From positions 1-51,062 of the forward strand of contig JANYIO010000269.1 in assembly GCA_025362015.1 (NCBI GenBank): a stretch of DNA of 51,062 bases, written 5' to 3'. Both the position numbers and the translations under genes were made by a program. Source of the DNA: Gammaproteobacteria bacterium. GTDB taxonomy: Bacteria; Pseudomonadota; Gammaproteobacteria; Pseudomonadales; Cellvibrionaceae. The notes beneath the pieces were generated by a model. It saw only the letters and a program-made list of their open reading frames with translations. It searched no databases and was not told the origin of the DNA. Shown in pieces: positions 29,287-38,866 of this stretch; within the stretch, counting starts at the first letter, position 1, and each line of letters starts with the position of its first letter.

Positions 29287-30258
29287 GTGTCTGGCTTACG
29301 TATCGGTATATTGGTAGATACTGCACTTAAGCACCACTATCTTGCCTATGTGGTCGTGCAGGCTGGTCATGAGATAGGTTATACCGGTGTGCTTGACGAT
29401 GAGTCAGATCTTCCTGCTTTGGTGCCAATGGATGCTTGGGTAGTTGATTTAGCCGACCATGTTGAACTGGCTGATGTCGTTGACATGGTAAGGTCTGAGA
29501 GTAAGCAAGTTGCTGTAATGGCATTGCTGGAAAAACTTCTCGAGCAAACAGATATCCCTGTCATAGTGAATGAAGATATTGAATTTACAAAAGACAGCGC
29601 AGAGCACAACAGTTGGGTGCGGCGAATGTTACAGCGGCTAGAACGTTTGAGTGGTGATGTTAATTTACAACAAGCAACCAGCGCTAATGAAATCTGGGTG
29701 CTAGCAGCCTCCACGGGTGGTCCAGCAGCAGTCAAAGAATTTATTCAATATTTGCCTGCAGCATTGAATGTTGCTTTCATATATGTGCAGCATATTGACC
29801 GTGGGCAAGCTGAAGCTTTAGCAAACATAATGAGTAAAGCTGGACATTACCATTGCAGGGTTGCTAAACAGGGTACGGTGTTAACCAATAATACGGTGAC
29901 GCTAATTACTAGTGGGCCCAGTGTTAATATTCATGACAATGGCACTTTAGTGTTCAGTAAACATCCCTGGGGTGGCCATTACGCGCCTTCCATTGACCAG
30001 GTAGCGGCTAATGTGGCGCGGGCTTATTGTAAGCGATGTGGCATGATTGTGTTCACCGGCTTGGGTGATGATGGCGCTGCCAGTGGTAAGCTGATCAAAC
30101 AGCGCGGTGGTTTGGTTTGGGCGCAAACACCGGAAAGTTGTACTAGTACTTCCATGCCTGAAGCCGCCATTGCAAGCGGAGTGGTAAGCAGGTTGGGTAC
30201 ACCACAAGAATTAGCAATAGCGTTAACGGAGTTAAAGCTCCCAGTGAAAACAACTTAA
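29287..30258 (+). CDS. chpB: chemoreceptor methylesterase ChpB (CheB family)
   Basis: Removes methyl groups from PilJ, opposing PilK. The catalytic triad of the CheB domain is visible: Ser142 in STGGP, His169 in QHID and Asp262 in GLGDDGA. The N-terminal 130 residues resemble a receiver fold in length but show no clear phospho-acceptor pattern. The GTG start directly abuts the chpA stop (TAAGTG), indicating translational coupling. Confidence 0.92.
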   Translation: MSGLRIGILVDTALKHHYLAYVVVQAGHEIGYTGVLDDESDLPALVPMDAWVVDLADHVELADVVDMVRSESKQVAVMALLEKLLEQTDIPVIVNEDIEFTKDSAEHNSWVRRMLQRLERLSGDVNLQQATSANEIWVLAASTGGPAAVKEFIQYLPAALNVAFIYVQHIDRGQAEALANIMSKAGHYHCRVAKQGTVLTNNTVTLITSGPSVNIHDNGTLVFSKHPWGGHYAPSIDQVAANVARAYCKRCGMIVFTGLGDDGAASGKLIKQRGGLVWAQTPESCTSTSMPEAAIASGVVSRLGTPQELAIALTELKLPVKTT

Positions 30259-30313
30259 AAAACATAAGTGTAAACACGCACTGGCAATATATAAATAAAG
30301 TAGGAGCCGCTCA

Positions 30314-30802
30314 ATGAGAGCACCAAAGCGCATTGAACTAAAAAAAATTCAAGAAGTAGCGAGTTTACTTATCCCCTTACAAGGGCAAAGTATTTTATTA
30401 CCCAACGTTACTGTTGCGGAGATAGTGCCAGTATCACAAGTTCAGCTCGTAGAGAATGCGCCATTGTGGTATATCGGTAATTGCGAGTGGCGCGAGCTTG
30501 TTGTACCTGTCCTTTCATTGGAGGCCCTTAACGGCGAAAGCAAACCAAGTTTGGGTGCACGAGCCCGTTTTGCGGTGCTGAATACCACGGGAATACATGC
30601 TGATTTTCCTTTTATGGCCATAGTGACACAGGGTTTGCCGCGTCTTGCCCGCGTGAGTGAAGATGAAATTAGCGAGCTTGAAGATGCAGAAAATCGTGCT
30701 TATGATTTAATGCACGTATCCTGGGCTGGCGAACACACCGTTATCCCCAACATACCCGCTATTGAACAAACTTTTTTGGAATACTTACACAGCAATGATT
30801 AA
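30314..30802 (+). CDS. chpC: CheW-like protein ChpC
   Basis: A 162-aa CheW-domain protein (LLIPLQGQSILLPNVTVAEIVP..., then WRELVVPVLSLEAL and ARFAVLNTTG). In Pseudomonas, ChpC is a second adaptor that links further receptors to ChpA. The start follows a TAGGAGC site. It is 55 bp after chpB, the order of the P. aeruginosa cluster; chpD/chpE are not present here. Confidence 0.88.
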   Translation: MRAPKRIELKKIQEVASLLIPLQGQSILLPNVTVAEIVPVSQVQLVENAPLWYIGNCEWRELVVPVLSLEALNGESKPSLGARARFAVLNTTGIHADFPFMAIVTQGLPRLARVSEDEISELEDAENRAYDLMHVSWAGEHTVIPNIPAIEQTFLEYLHSND

Positions 30803-31382
30803 TTTAGCCGCTTTTAATAAACAAATAATGAATACATTTTTTTGCATCCTCGTCAGTACAATTTTTTTGCAAGGTTGTGGTGGTCAACGTGATGAACCTT
30901 TCAGTCCTGCTACTATAGGAAGTAGCAGTAGTCATGGCGCTGTGGTGGCAACCGAGGAATTGAAATCTAGTGATGATTTGCCCGTAACAAGCGTGGACGA
31001 GCATGGGACATTAGCAAAGATAAGTGACGTAGATACTTTCACAACTGTTTGGAGAAATTACACTTTTTCGGCGCAGCCCACAGTCGACTGGGTAGCGGGG
31101 CAGGTCGTATTGATAGATCTTGGCAAGAAGAAAGCCTGTGACAGGAAATTAACATTTAATAAAGTTTCTGCTTTTGAAGAGAGTACCAACAGTGTGGTGG
31201 TGGTGGTTGACTACACGGACAAAGATAAACAAAGTAGCTCTACTTCATCTACGTCCAGCAGGACCTCTAGTTCGAGTTCGAACTCAAGTTCGGTTTGTAA
31301 CGATGAAACGCTAACTCAACCTTATTATTTTTATTATGTTAAAACCCGTGACCAAATAATCTTTGACGAAAATGTGCTTTAG
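30795..31382 (+). CDS. lipoprotein with poly-serine stretch, function unknown
   Basis: A probable lipoprotein: a hydrophobic signal (FFCILVSTIFLQGC) ends in a lipobox with Cys near residue 28. The start is uncertain; 30795 gives a Lys before the hydrophobic part and overlaps the chpC stop, while 30828 would remove it. The mature part contains a run of about 25 mostly Ser/Thr residues flanked by two cysteines (KKACD, SVCNDET). Such Ser-rich linkers are common in Cellvibrio-type secreted proteins. I do not recognise a domain. Its tight spacing after chpC suggests co-transcription. Confidence 0.7.
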   Translation: MINLAAFNKQIMNTFFCILVSTIFLQGCGGQRDEPFSPATIGSSSSHGAVVATEELKSSDDLPVTSVDEHGTLAKISDVDTFTTVWRNYTFSAQPTVDWVAGQVVLIDLGKKKACDRKLTFNKVSAFEESTNSVVVVVDYTDKDKQSSSTSSTSSRTSSSSSNSSSVCNDETLTQPYYFYYVKTRDQIIFDENVL

Positions 31383-31388
31383 ATCTTG

Positions 31389-31430
31389 TTCAATATCTGC
31401 TTCTACGAAATCGTAAGAGCAGGTATTGAA
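31389..31430. repeat. long near-perfect inverted repeat (20-bp stem, 2-nt loop)
   Basis: Bases 31389-31408 pair with 31411-31430 over 20 positions with two G-U pairs and one mismatch, when read as RNA. It lies between the convergent ends of the lipoprotein gene and rsmE. It lacks a T-run on either side, so it is not a classical intrinsic terminator. Confidence 0.65.
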
Positions 31431-31465
31431 ATCAATTCCGCATATCGAATTAATGTGCTGAATTT

Positions 31466-32191
31466 CTATAAATCTCCCCACAAATATTGCACTAAACTGA
31501 TTGCGGCGACAGGTGCAGTTTCAGTGCGCAACACGCGTGGCCCAAGTGTTAAGGGCGAAAATTGTTGTGTAAGTGCTTGTGCTATTTCATCGTCATTTAA
31601 TCCACCTTCAGGGCCAATCAGCAAGGCGACACTGGAGAATTTTTTTTCTTTAGGTAGCCCTTGATTGTCGCGGTGGTGAAGTACAAATTTTGCTTCCGCA
31701 GTGCAGCGTGTTATCCAATCCTCTAAAAAAATCGGTTCACTTAATTCAGGTAAAAGATTACGTTGGCATTGTTCGCAAGCGCTAACAACGGTTTGTTGCC
31801 AATGGTTTATTTTTTTATCAGCGCGTTCTCCGCCCAATTTTACTTCGGTGCGCTCGGTGATTAATGGCGTAATTTTGGTGACGCCCAACTCGGTGGCTTT
31901 TTGCAATACCCAATCCATACGTTCGCCGCGTGAAACACCAATCGCTAACTCCAACGATAACGATGACTCGCGATTGTCGGAATTAAAATTAGAAATTTGT
32001 ACGCAGACAGATTTTTTTGTCACTGTTTCAATTGTTGCCGAATATTCTCCACCCAAGCCATTAAATAAAATTAACTCCCTGCCGGCTTGCATGCGTAATA
32101 CTTTGGTGAGGTAATGCGATTGGGCTTCTGCCAATTCAATGGTGGAATTTACAGCTAGTATTTGTTGGGTGAAAATTCGTGGATTGCGCAT
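31466..32191 (-). CDS. rsmE: 16S rRNA m3U1498 methyltransferase
   Basis: A SPOUT-class methyltransferase of 241 aa. The knot signature LLIGPEGGLNDDEIAQA and the C-terminal LGPRVLRTETAPVAAIS are diagnostic. It methylates N3 of U1498 near the ribosomal decoding site. It follows ispA on the minus strand by 47 bp. Confidence 0.95.
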   Translation of the reverse strand: MRNPRIFTQQILAVNSTIELAEAQSHYLTKVLRMQAGRELILFNGLGGEYSATIETVTKKSVCVQISNFNSDNRESSLSLELAIGVSRGERMDWVLQKATELGVTKITPLITERTEVKLGGERADKKINHWQQTVVSACEQCQRNLLPELSEPIFLEDWITRCTAEAKFVLHHRDNQGLPKEKKFSSVALLIGPEGGLNDDEIAQALTQQFSPLTLGPRVLRTETAPVAAISLVQYLWGDL

Positions 32192-32238
32192 AGCGAAATA
32201 ATTTTTTGCTCAAAATGAAATGGTAATAGTCAGTAAAA

Positions 32239-33180
32239 TTAATTTTTTCGCTCAATAATGTACGCAGAAAGTTCACGTAAATAATGGGCATTACTGCCAA
32301 AACTTTCGAGTGCAGCAAGCGCTTGTTGATGCAGTTCTTGCGCTTTGGCACGCGCAGCATCCAAGCCTAAAAGCGCAACATAGGTCGGTTTGTTACGCGC
32401 TATATCTGCACCTTGTTGTTTGCCCAGGGTTTGCGTGTCTGCTGTTACATCGAGTATATCGTCTTGCACTTGAAATGCGAGGCCAATGGCCGCGGCATAA
32501 GTATCAAGTGCTGCTAATTGTGCAGCGTTTGCACCGAGTGCTGTCGCGCCCATGCCGACACTTGCACGAATTAGTGCGCCGGTTTTGTGGCGATGCATGG
32601 TTTCCAGTTGCGTGAGATTTATATTTTGGCCAACCGCAGCTAAATCCAATGCCTGTCCCAGTACCATCCCATGCGCACCTGAGGCGTGGGCAAGTTGGCG
32701 AATCAATGCGACTTGTATCAGCGGGTCACCATCGTGGATGTTGCTAAGCAGTTCAAAGGCAAATGTTTGCAAAGCATCGCCGGCGAGAATGGCCGTCGCT
32801 TCATCAAAAGCGATATGACAAGTAGGTTTTCCGCGACGAAGATCATCATCGTCCATCGCCGGTAAATCATCATGTACCAAGCTGTAAGAGTGTAAGCTTT
32901 CCAGTGCGGAGGCAACGCGGTCAAGCAGTGACTTATGAGTAGTAAATGCGGTGGAGCTAATGGCTAAGGCACTCGCATACACTAGCGTCGGGCGAACCCG
33001 TTTGCCGCCGTTGAACAGGCTGTAACGCATAGCCGCCCGCAATTGTGTTGGATCTTGCAGTGCACCAGACTTTGGATAGCTTTGCGGCAAAAATGTGTCA
33101 AGCGCAGCATCTACATCTTTGCGGCACTGTTGGTTGAAGACAGAAAATGTATAGGTGGCGTCGGTGGGCATGGGCTTCAT
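32239..33180 (-). CDS. ispA: (2E,6E)-farnesyl diphosphate synthase
   Basis: Condenses isopentenyl diphosphate units to farnesyl diphosphate, the precursor of quinones and undecaprenyl carriers. Both Asp-rich motifs are present: [14 protein letters not shown] and [16 protein letters not shown]. The start overlaps the xseB stop (ATGA), the usual arrangement. The dxs gene that normally follows ispA is missing here; rsmE comes instead. Confidence 0.95.
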   Translation of the reverse strand: MKPMPTDATYTFSVFNQQCRKDVDAALDTFLPQSYPKSGALQDPTQLRAAMRYSLFNGGKRVRPTLVYASALAISSTAFTTHKSLLDRVASALESLHSYSLVHDDLPAMDDDDLRRGKPTCHIAFDEATAILAGDALQTFAFELLSNIHDGDPLIQVALIRQLAHASGAHGMVLGQALDLAAVGQNINLTQLETMHRHKTGALIRASVGMGATALGANAAQLAALDTYAAAIGLAFQVQDDILDVTADTQTLGKQQGADIARNKPTYVALLGLDAARAKAQELHQQALAALESFGSNAHYLRELSAYIIERKN

Positions 33181-33419
33181 TGATCGTTGTTTGCGTCAAA
33201 TTCGCTTAAGCGAATTTGACCCTGTTGCTCTTGTAATAAAGTGACTTGCTGTTCTGCTTCAGCTAATCGTGTTTGGCATTCGCGTGTTAGCTGGATACCA
33301 GTAGCAAATGCCTGGAGCGATTCTTCCAGTGTTAGATCGCCTTGTTCCATCTTATTTACAAGGGTTTCAAGTGCATTGAGTGATTGCTCAAAATCAGCAG
33401 CTTTCTTTTTGACGGCCAT
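33177..33419 (-). CDS. xseB: exodeoxyribonuclease VII small subunit
   Basis: An 80-aa helical protein ([29 protein letters not shown]), the family signature, that binds XseA to form a single-strand exonuclease. It overlaps ispA by an ATGA junction. Its promoter must lie in the spacer it shares with the small RNA gene on the other strand. Confidence 0.95.
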   Translation of the reverse strand: MAVKKKAADFEQSLNALETLVNKMEQGDLTLEESLQAFATGIQLTRECQTRLAEAEQQVTLLQEQQGQIRLSEFDANNDQ

Positions 33420-33510
33420 ATTGTTCTCGGCAAATAATTAGGTGGGCGAATTATAAACCTGCTGCGAAGCCTTGGCGAACATAATGATTCGGTTGTTAGT
33501 ATGACAAGCT

Positions 33511-33528
33511 TGTGCGATATGTCTTACA
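33511..33528 (+). promoter_or_regulatory. GacA-type upstream activating site
   Basis: TGTGCG-ATATGT-CTTACA matches the known GacA box TGTAAG-N6-CTTACA at 10 of 12 fixed positions, with a perfect right half and the exact spacing. Its centre is about 65 bp before the predicted start of the small RNA, close to the distance at Pseudomonas rsmY/rsmZ. Binding by a GacA orthologue is inferred. Confidence 0.6.
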
Positions 33529-33572
33529 AAAAATACGGAAATCCGCCACTAGCGAATGGCAGATAAAACAAC

Positions 33573-33578
33573 AATAAT
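33573..33578 (+). promoter_or_regulatory. possible -10 box of the small RNA gene
   Basis: AATAAT matches TATAAT at 5 of 6 positions and lies 44 bp after the GacA-like site. It would place the RNA start near 33585. No good -35 box is seen, as expected for an activator-dependent promoter. Confidence 0.4.
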
Positions 33579-33584
33579 GGCCCC

Positions 33585-33721
33585 GCTAAGGATAAGAACA
33601 CTCGGAGAGTGTGGCTTGGAATGGAAAGGACGCTCCACGTATTTTGCTCGCTGTTTTTTTCAAACAGTTGGCACATCCTGTAAAACAGGCCTACAGCACC
33701 CCTCTGCTGTGGGCCTTTTTT
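33585..33721 (+). ncRNA. putative Rsm/Csr-type regulatory small RNA
   Basis: A predicted transcript of about 137 nt. Five GGA motifs start at 33590, 33604, 33618, 33623 and 33628. The second forms the loop of a perfect hairpin (ACACTC-GGA-GAGTGT, 33598-33612), the presentation favoured by CsrA/RsmA. Two more hairpins follow (CTGTTT/AAACAG from 33651; CCTGT/ACAGG from 33677) and then a strong terminator. The family known from Pseudomonas (RsmY, RsmZ) sequesters RsmA under GacS/GacA control. No convincing protein is encoded. The 5' end is inferred; an unrelated small RNA remains possible. Confidence 0.6.
33688..33721 (+). terminator. intrinsic terminator of the small RNA
   Basis: GGCCTACAGCA pairs with TGCTGTGGGCC over 11 bp (one U-G), with loop CCCCTC, followed by six T's. 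It points along the plus strand, toward aroE, and its T-run overlaps the aroE stop codon. It cannot belong to any plus-strand protein gene nearby, which supports a stand-alone RNA. Confidence 0.85.
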
Positions 33722-34571
33722 ATTTGCTGGATTCCGTAAGTTGGCGGCGTATAGCGGTAATCACCGGAATAACTTCCGGGCGGATATGTCGCCATAAATA
33801 AAAGGCTTCGGCTGCTTGACCTATCAGCATACCTAAACCGTCGGCAATATGCGGGGCATTATTTTCTTTTGCCCAGCGCATAAATACAGTAGGTTCCGCG
33901 CCGTACATCATGTCGTAACAGCATGCATTATTCGCTAAAATATTTTCCGGTAGTGGCGGTAAATCTCCACTCAAGCTTGCTGAGGTACCATTAATGACTA
34001 GGTCAAATTGTTGGTCGTTTGATAACTCATTATTTATTAATTGCTGATAGGTGCGCGCCTGTATGTTGCCTAAATCGTGAAATTGTTTTTCTAATTCTTC
34101 GGCTTTAACAAATGTGCGATTTACAATAATTACTCGTTGCGGTTGTTCTGCTAGTAATGGCTGCAAAATTCCGCGCACAGCACCACCTGCACCCAATACT
34201 AAAATTCGTTTATCGCGTAACTCCCAGCCGAGATTGTGCATGTCATGCACCATGCCTATTCCATCGGTGTTATCGCCGAGTATGGTGCCGTCATTTTGTA
34301 GTGACAGTGTATTCACCGCGCCAGCGCGTTGCGCACGCGCGGTAAGTTCCTGTGCAAATTTAAATGCGTTTATTTTAAAGGGAACAGTAATATTTAAACC
34401 TTTCCCTCCTTGTGCAAAAAATTCTTGTGCATTTTTTTCAAATGCATTTTCATTGACTAACTGTTTTGAATACTGCATATCCTGCCCCGTTTGTTCGGCA
34501 AACTGGCGATGAATATGCGGAGATTTACTGTGATTAATCGGATTGCCAAACACGGCATATTGATCTGTCAT
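33720..34571 (-). CDS. aroE: shikimate dehydrogenase (NADP+)
   Basis: Reduces 3-dehydroshikimate in aromatic amino acid synthesis. I place the start at 34571 (MTDQYAVFGNPINHSKSPHIH), since the longer frame adds residues with no family match. Substrate motif NPINHSKSP, NADP loop GAGGAVRGI and the C-terminal GMLIGQAAEAFYLW are present. Length of 283 aa is normal. Downstream of hemF, as in Pseudomonas. Confidence 0.95.
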   Translation of the reverse strand: MTDQYAVFGNPINHSKSPHIHRQFAEQTGQDMQYSKQLVNENAFEKNAQEFFAQGGKGLNITVPFKINAFKFAQELTARAQRAGAVNTLSLQNDGTILGDNTDGIGMVHDMHNLGWELRDKRILVLGAGGAVRGILQPLLAEQPQRVIIVNRTFVKAEELEKQFHDLGNIQARTYQQLINNELSNDQQFDLVINGTSASLSGDLPPLPENILANNACCYDMMYGAEPTVFMRWAKENNAPHIADGLGMLIGQAAEAFYLWRHIRPEVIPVITAIRRQLTESSK

Positions 34572-34621
34572 TTTACTTCCATTGCAAGACTGAAAATTAT
34601 TTCTACAAGTCGTTGGAAAAA

Positions 34622-35632
<1,011 letters not shown>

Positions 35633-35677
35633 CTATGGGCTAGCCACTAAGGAAAGACGTTGGTTAGCGCGGAGCCG

Positions 35678-36247
35678 TTATCCCGGGCGACGAATTTCGC
35701 CAGTGATTAAATCGCGAATTTCTGAAGGTTTTTGATAATTACCTATCTTTCCCGACGTTATGGCATTGAGTGAATCACCAAAATGGCGGCGTACCTGAAA
35801 GGCATCGCGAGCAGGCGCCAAGCCTACGGGATTGCAGGAGGTTGAGACTATGGGGGCGCCAAATGCCAAGCTTAAACCCGCAGCAACAGGGTGGTCAGTC
35901 ACGCGTAGCGCAACTGTGTCATATTGCCCGCTGATCCATTTGGGCATCAAACCATTTACAGGTACTAGCCAGGTTACTGGCCCCGGCCAGGTATTCTTCA
36001 AGCGTTGGCGTTGCAAATCATTGAGATGGGCGATAAAAGGGTCGAATTGGCGAATATCGGCGGCTAGCAAGATTAATCCTTTGTCGATTGAGCGACGTTT
36101 TAGCTCAAGTAACCGCATAACGGCATGTTCACTGAAGGGATTGCAACCTAAACCCCATACGGCTTCAGTGGGATAAGCAACTACACCATCTTGCCAGAGC
36201 TGTTTTGCGGCATATTGAACACGGGGATTAAGTGACCATAAATTCAT
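35678..36247 (-). CDS. tsaC: threonylcarbamoyl-AMP synthase
   Basis: Makes the activated threonylcarbamoyl group for t6A at position 37 of ANN-decoding tRNAs. YrdC-fold features are VAYPTEAVWGLGCNPF, KRRSIDKGLILLA, PGPVTWLVP and PIVSTSCNPVGLAPA. I use the ATG at 36247 rather than a TTG two codons earlier. Length of 189 aa is typical. It follows dprA. Confidence 0.94.
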   Translation of the reverse strand: MNLWSLNPRVQYAAKQLWQDGVVAYPTEAVWGLGCNPFSEHAVMRLLELKRRSIDKGLILLAADIRQFDPFIAHLNDLQRQRLKNTWPGPVTWLVPVNGLMPKWISGQYDTVALRVTDHPVAAGLSLAFGAPIVSTSCNPVGLAPARDAFQVRRHFGDSLNAITSGKIGNYQKPSEIRDLITGEIRRPG

Positions 36248-36350
36248 AAACAAAGGTATCTCGGCTGGATGACCTTACAATCTACCGGAAGGTAATCGCA
36301 TGGTCAAAAGAGATAAGTAAACTCTTTGATTAAATTTTTGCCAGGGTTGT

Positions 36351-37571
36351 TTATATTCTTTGATAGGAGCCACCTAGCTGTTGTATAAATCCCTTAATTT
36401 CTAACCCAACCAACTGGGCCATGAGCGAGCCAACTACGCTGCCTGTACGCTCTACTAATTCGTCGATACTCACCGGATCAAAGCCTATCGCTGCCATTAG
36501 CTGCTGTTCAATGGGTGATAACCCATCAAGACTTCGTTCAATTTTTTGCGGTGTGATAATGGCATTATTTGGCTGACGGTTTGGTTGATCCTTTTGCTGG
36601 GGCTGAGAGCTTTTTTTAAGAGGAAATTGTTTTTTATTTTCCTGAAAATCGAATAGTTCCTGACGTTGATAGCTGAGTATTCCATTCAACTGTTCAACTA
36701 TGTCGTTAGCCGTTTCTACCAATGTAGCGCCTTGGCGGATGAGCTGATGGCAGCCGCGCGCCAGGGGATTATGAATAGAGCCAGGGATGGCAAATACTTC
36801 GCGGTTTTGTTCCAGCGCTATTTTGGCAGTAATCAATGAGCCGCTTTTGATCGCCGCCTCAACGACTAACACGCCGTAACTTAATCCACTAATAATACGG
36901 TTACGCTGTGGGAAATTTGCAGCTTGAGCGCCAGTCCCTAAGGGGAATTCGCTGACTAAGGTCCCGCCGCTATCCAAAATACGCTGCGCTAAATCGCGGT
37001 GGCGCGCGGGGTAGACCATATTGATCCCGGTCCCCATTATAGCAATAGTTTTGCCGCGCGCCGTCAGTGCGCCCTCATGTGCGGCAGCGTCCACCCCCAT
37101 GGCTAAGCCACTGGTAATTGCAAAGCCATTCGCTGCCAAATATTCAGCAAATCGCTGAGCATTTTCCAAGCCGCCACTGCTTGGATTGCGGCTGCCCACT
37201 ATGGCAATTTGCGGCAAACTGAGGCAGTTCACATCACCGCGTACAAACAATAATGGCGGCGGCTTAGGGATTTGTCGCAGCAGTGAAGGATAGTGTTGGT
37301 CTTCAGGCGCCATTACGGTGGTATTGGATTGGGAGTTTAACCAGTCCAGGTCGGCAATGACTTTTTGTCCAATCAGGGACGCTTGTGGATCGCGATGAAA
37401 ATCAGCCACAGTAGCCAATGCTGCGGGTTTTAAGAAGGGCTCAAGTTGTTCGATAGGTTGCATCAGAACGGCTTGGGCTGTGCCAAAATGCGCTAGCAAA
37501 CGCGAGTAGGTAGCGGCGCCAACATCAGGCAGGCGGTGTAGGGCTAGAGTGAGGAAAAGAGGGTCTTGCAT
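36351..37571 (-). CDS. dprA: DNA-processing protein DprA
   Basis: Binds incoming single-stranded DNA and loads RecA during natural transformation. An N-terminal helical region (about 1-75) leads to the Rossmann-like core: IAIVGSRNPSSGG, ITSGLAMGVDAAAHEGAL, GTGINMVYPARH and FPQRNRIISGLSYGVLVVEA. A Gln-rich linker leads to a C-terminal winged helix (about 345-406). Length of 406 aa is usual for the three-domain form. It may be co-transcribed with the LysM gene upstream. Confidence 0.95.
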   Translation of the reverse strand: MQDPLFLTLALHRLPDVGAATYSRLLAHFGTAQAVLMQPIEQLEPFLKPAALATVADFHRDPQASLIGQKVIADLDWLNSQSNTTVMAPEDQHYPSLLRQIPKPPPLLFVRGDVNCLSLPQIAIVGSRNPSSGGLENAQRFAEYLAANGFAITSGLAMGVDAAAHEGALTARGKTIAIMGTGINMVYPARHRDLAQRILDSGGTLVSEFPLGTGAQAANFPQRNRIISGLSYGVLVVEAAIKSGSLITAKIALEQNREVFAIPGSIHNPLARGCHQLIRQGATLVETANDIVEQLNGILSYQRQELFDFQENKKQFPLKKSSQPQQKDQPNRQPNNAIITPQKIERSLDGLSPIEQQLMAAIGFDPVSIDELVERTGSVVGSLMAQLVGLEIKGFIQQLGGSYQRI

Positions 37572-37643
37572 AATGGTTGCGTCCTTGTTTGATGGAGTGG
37601 CGCTTCGTGCGCCACTCTTGATTATTAGCGTTTAACGTTGAAT

Positions 37644-38714
37644 TTAAGGGGTAAGGGTTAAATCGCCCACGGCAAGTTGACGATCAGCTTCCAATACCAA
37701 ACCCAAGCTCATTTTTTTAAAAGTACGGAACACCATCAATAAACCGGCGCGTTCATCAGGAAGAGCTACTTTACCGCCTGATACACGATCTATTACCAGT
37801 TCACCCTTTTTATAAATGGCCAAAACATTACCGACCTTAATGCCTTCACGTTCGCCCCGGTTAACCATCACGACATTAAATTTACCGACCTGAGTTACGC
37901 CGCCTTCAACCGCAATAATGGTTCCTTGAATATCACCTTCAGGAGAGCTGGGATAAAAAGTTGATGTCATAGGGCGGTCTTCGCTGAGTAGCAAGCGATC
38001 ACCAACACGAATTTCTTCAGTGGCACGAATTACACCCACTGTAGCAATATTACCTTTAAACGATTGCACATTAACCGAGCCTACACTTAGGGCATGTACG
38101 CCTAGGACTTCTTTCGTTTTAGGGTCAAAAAAGACTTGGCCCTGACGATAAACGCCGTAATTCGTCAGGTTTTCAGAAAATTTACCGCGGGCGTAAGCGG
38201 TATCTCCTGAGCCAACCACAATACGTTTTTGTGGGCCGGCAAGCATGTATGGGGCTTTGTTCAATTCTGCCAGCTCAACTACCTGGCTGTGCGACAAGAA
38301 ACTATTAATGCGATCCAAAGGTATAGTCGTGATGGCATCTGAATTTTGTTGCACGCGTATTCTAGGGGTAAGTTTGCTATCGGCATCTATCCTTCCCCCA
38401 CTTTCACCGGGCACTAGCTTAAGCGTCCGCTCAGAGGTAATTCGCGGTTGGCCATCCGTATAAATCAGTTTGATGAGATCGCCAGGGAAAATCAGGTGCG
38501 GATTCTCAATTTGCGGATTAGCTTGCCATATTTCTGGCCACTTCCACGGCGAATTTAAAAAGGTACTGGAGATATCCCAGAGAGTGTCACCTTTTTTAAC
38601 GGTGTAGTCGTCTGGATGACCAGTTTTGAGTAGCGAATCCTCTGCTAATGCAGAGATGCTCAAAAAAGCCGTCGCGAAAACTCCAATAATAAATCCAACA
38701 ATAATTTTTTTCAT
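37644..38714 (-). CDS. LysM peptidoglycan-binding periplasmic protein
   Basis: A 356-aa exported protein with a signal peptide (IIVGFIIGVFATAFLSISALA) and one LysM domain at about 35-85 (YTVKKGDTLWDISSTFLNSP, then WPEIWQANPQIENPHLIFPGD). The rest is beta-rich with no catalytic motif I recognise. An orthologue lies at the same place, between def and dprA, in Pseudomonas (PA0020 locus), where its function is not well defined. Confidence 0.88.
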   Translation of the reverse strand: MKKIIVGFIIGVFATAFLSISALAEDSLLKTGHPDDYTVKKGDTLWDISSTFLNSPWKWPEIWQANPQIENPHLIFPGDLIKLIYTDGQPRITSERTLKLVPGESGGRIDADSKLTPRIRVQQNSDAITTIPLDRINSFLSHSQVVELAELNKAPYMLAGPQKRIVVGSGDTAYARGKFSENLTNYGVYRQGQVFFDPKTKEVLGVHALSVGSVNVQSFKGNIATVGVIRATEEIRVGDRLLLSEDRPMTSTFYPSSPEGDIQGTIIAVEGGVTQVGKFNVVMVNRGEREGIKVGNVLAIYKKGELVIDRVSGGKVALPDERAGLLMVFRTFKKMSLGLVLEADRQLAVGDLTLTP

Positions 38715-38757
38715 AGAAACCGATCCTGTTTTATTCGGCCACGAGCCAGATAGGCGT

Positions 38758-38763
38758 TATAAT
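38758..38763 (+). promoter_or_regulatory. possible -10 box for def
   Basis: A perfect TATAAT lies 103 bp before the def start in the def/LysM divergent spacer. No good -35 is visible at 17 bp, so the call is tentative. Confidence 0.3.
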
Positions 38764-38866
38764 AGCTTATTACCCACTATGCTGCTCCCCGATACAGAGT
38801 AATTCCTGTACGATCATCATGTTAGCAGCGGTTATTATCATTTTACTAGAAGTTTGTCACAAGACT

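Noticed and set aside
31701-32114. 137-codon plus-strand open frame
   Set aside because: Antisense to rsmE, which is clearly conserved; no start signal.
33585-33721. 6S RNA, SRP RNA or tmRNA as alternative identity of the small RNA
   Set aside because: No long central bulged rod (6S), no GGAAGG/GCA SRP tip arrangement and no tRNA-like ends; clustered GGA motifs and a GacA-like box fit the Rsm type better.
33556-33801. 81-codon plus-strand open frame over the small RNA region
   Set aside because: No ribosome binding site, no family resemblance, and it runs through the strong terminator into antisense of aroE.
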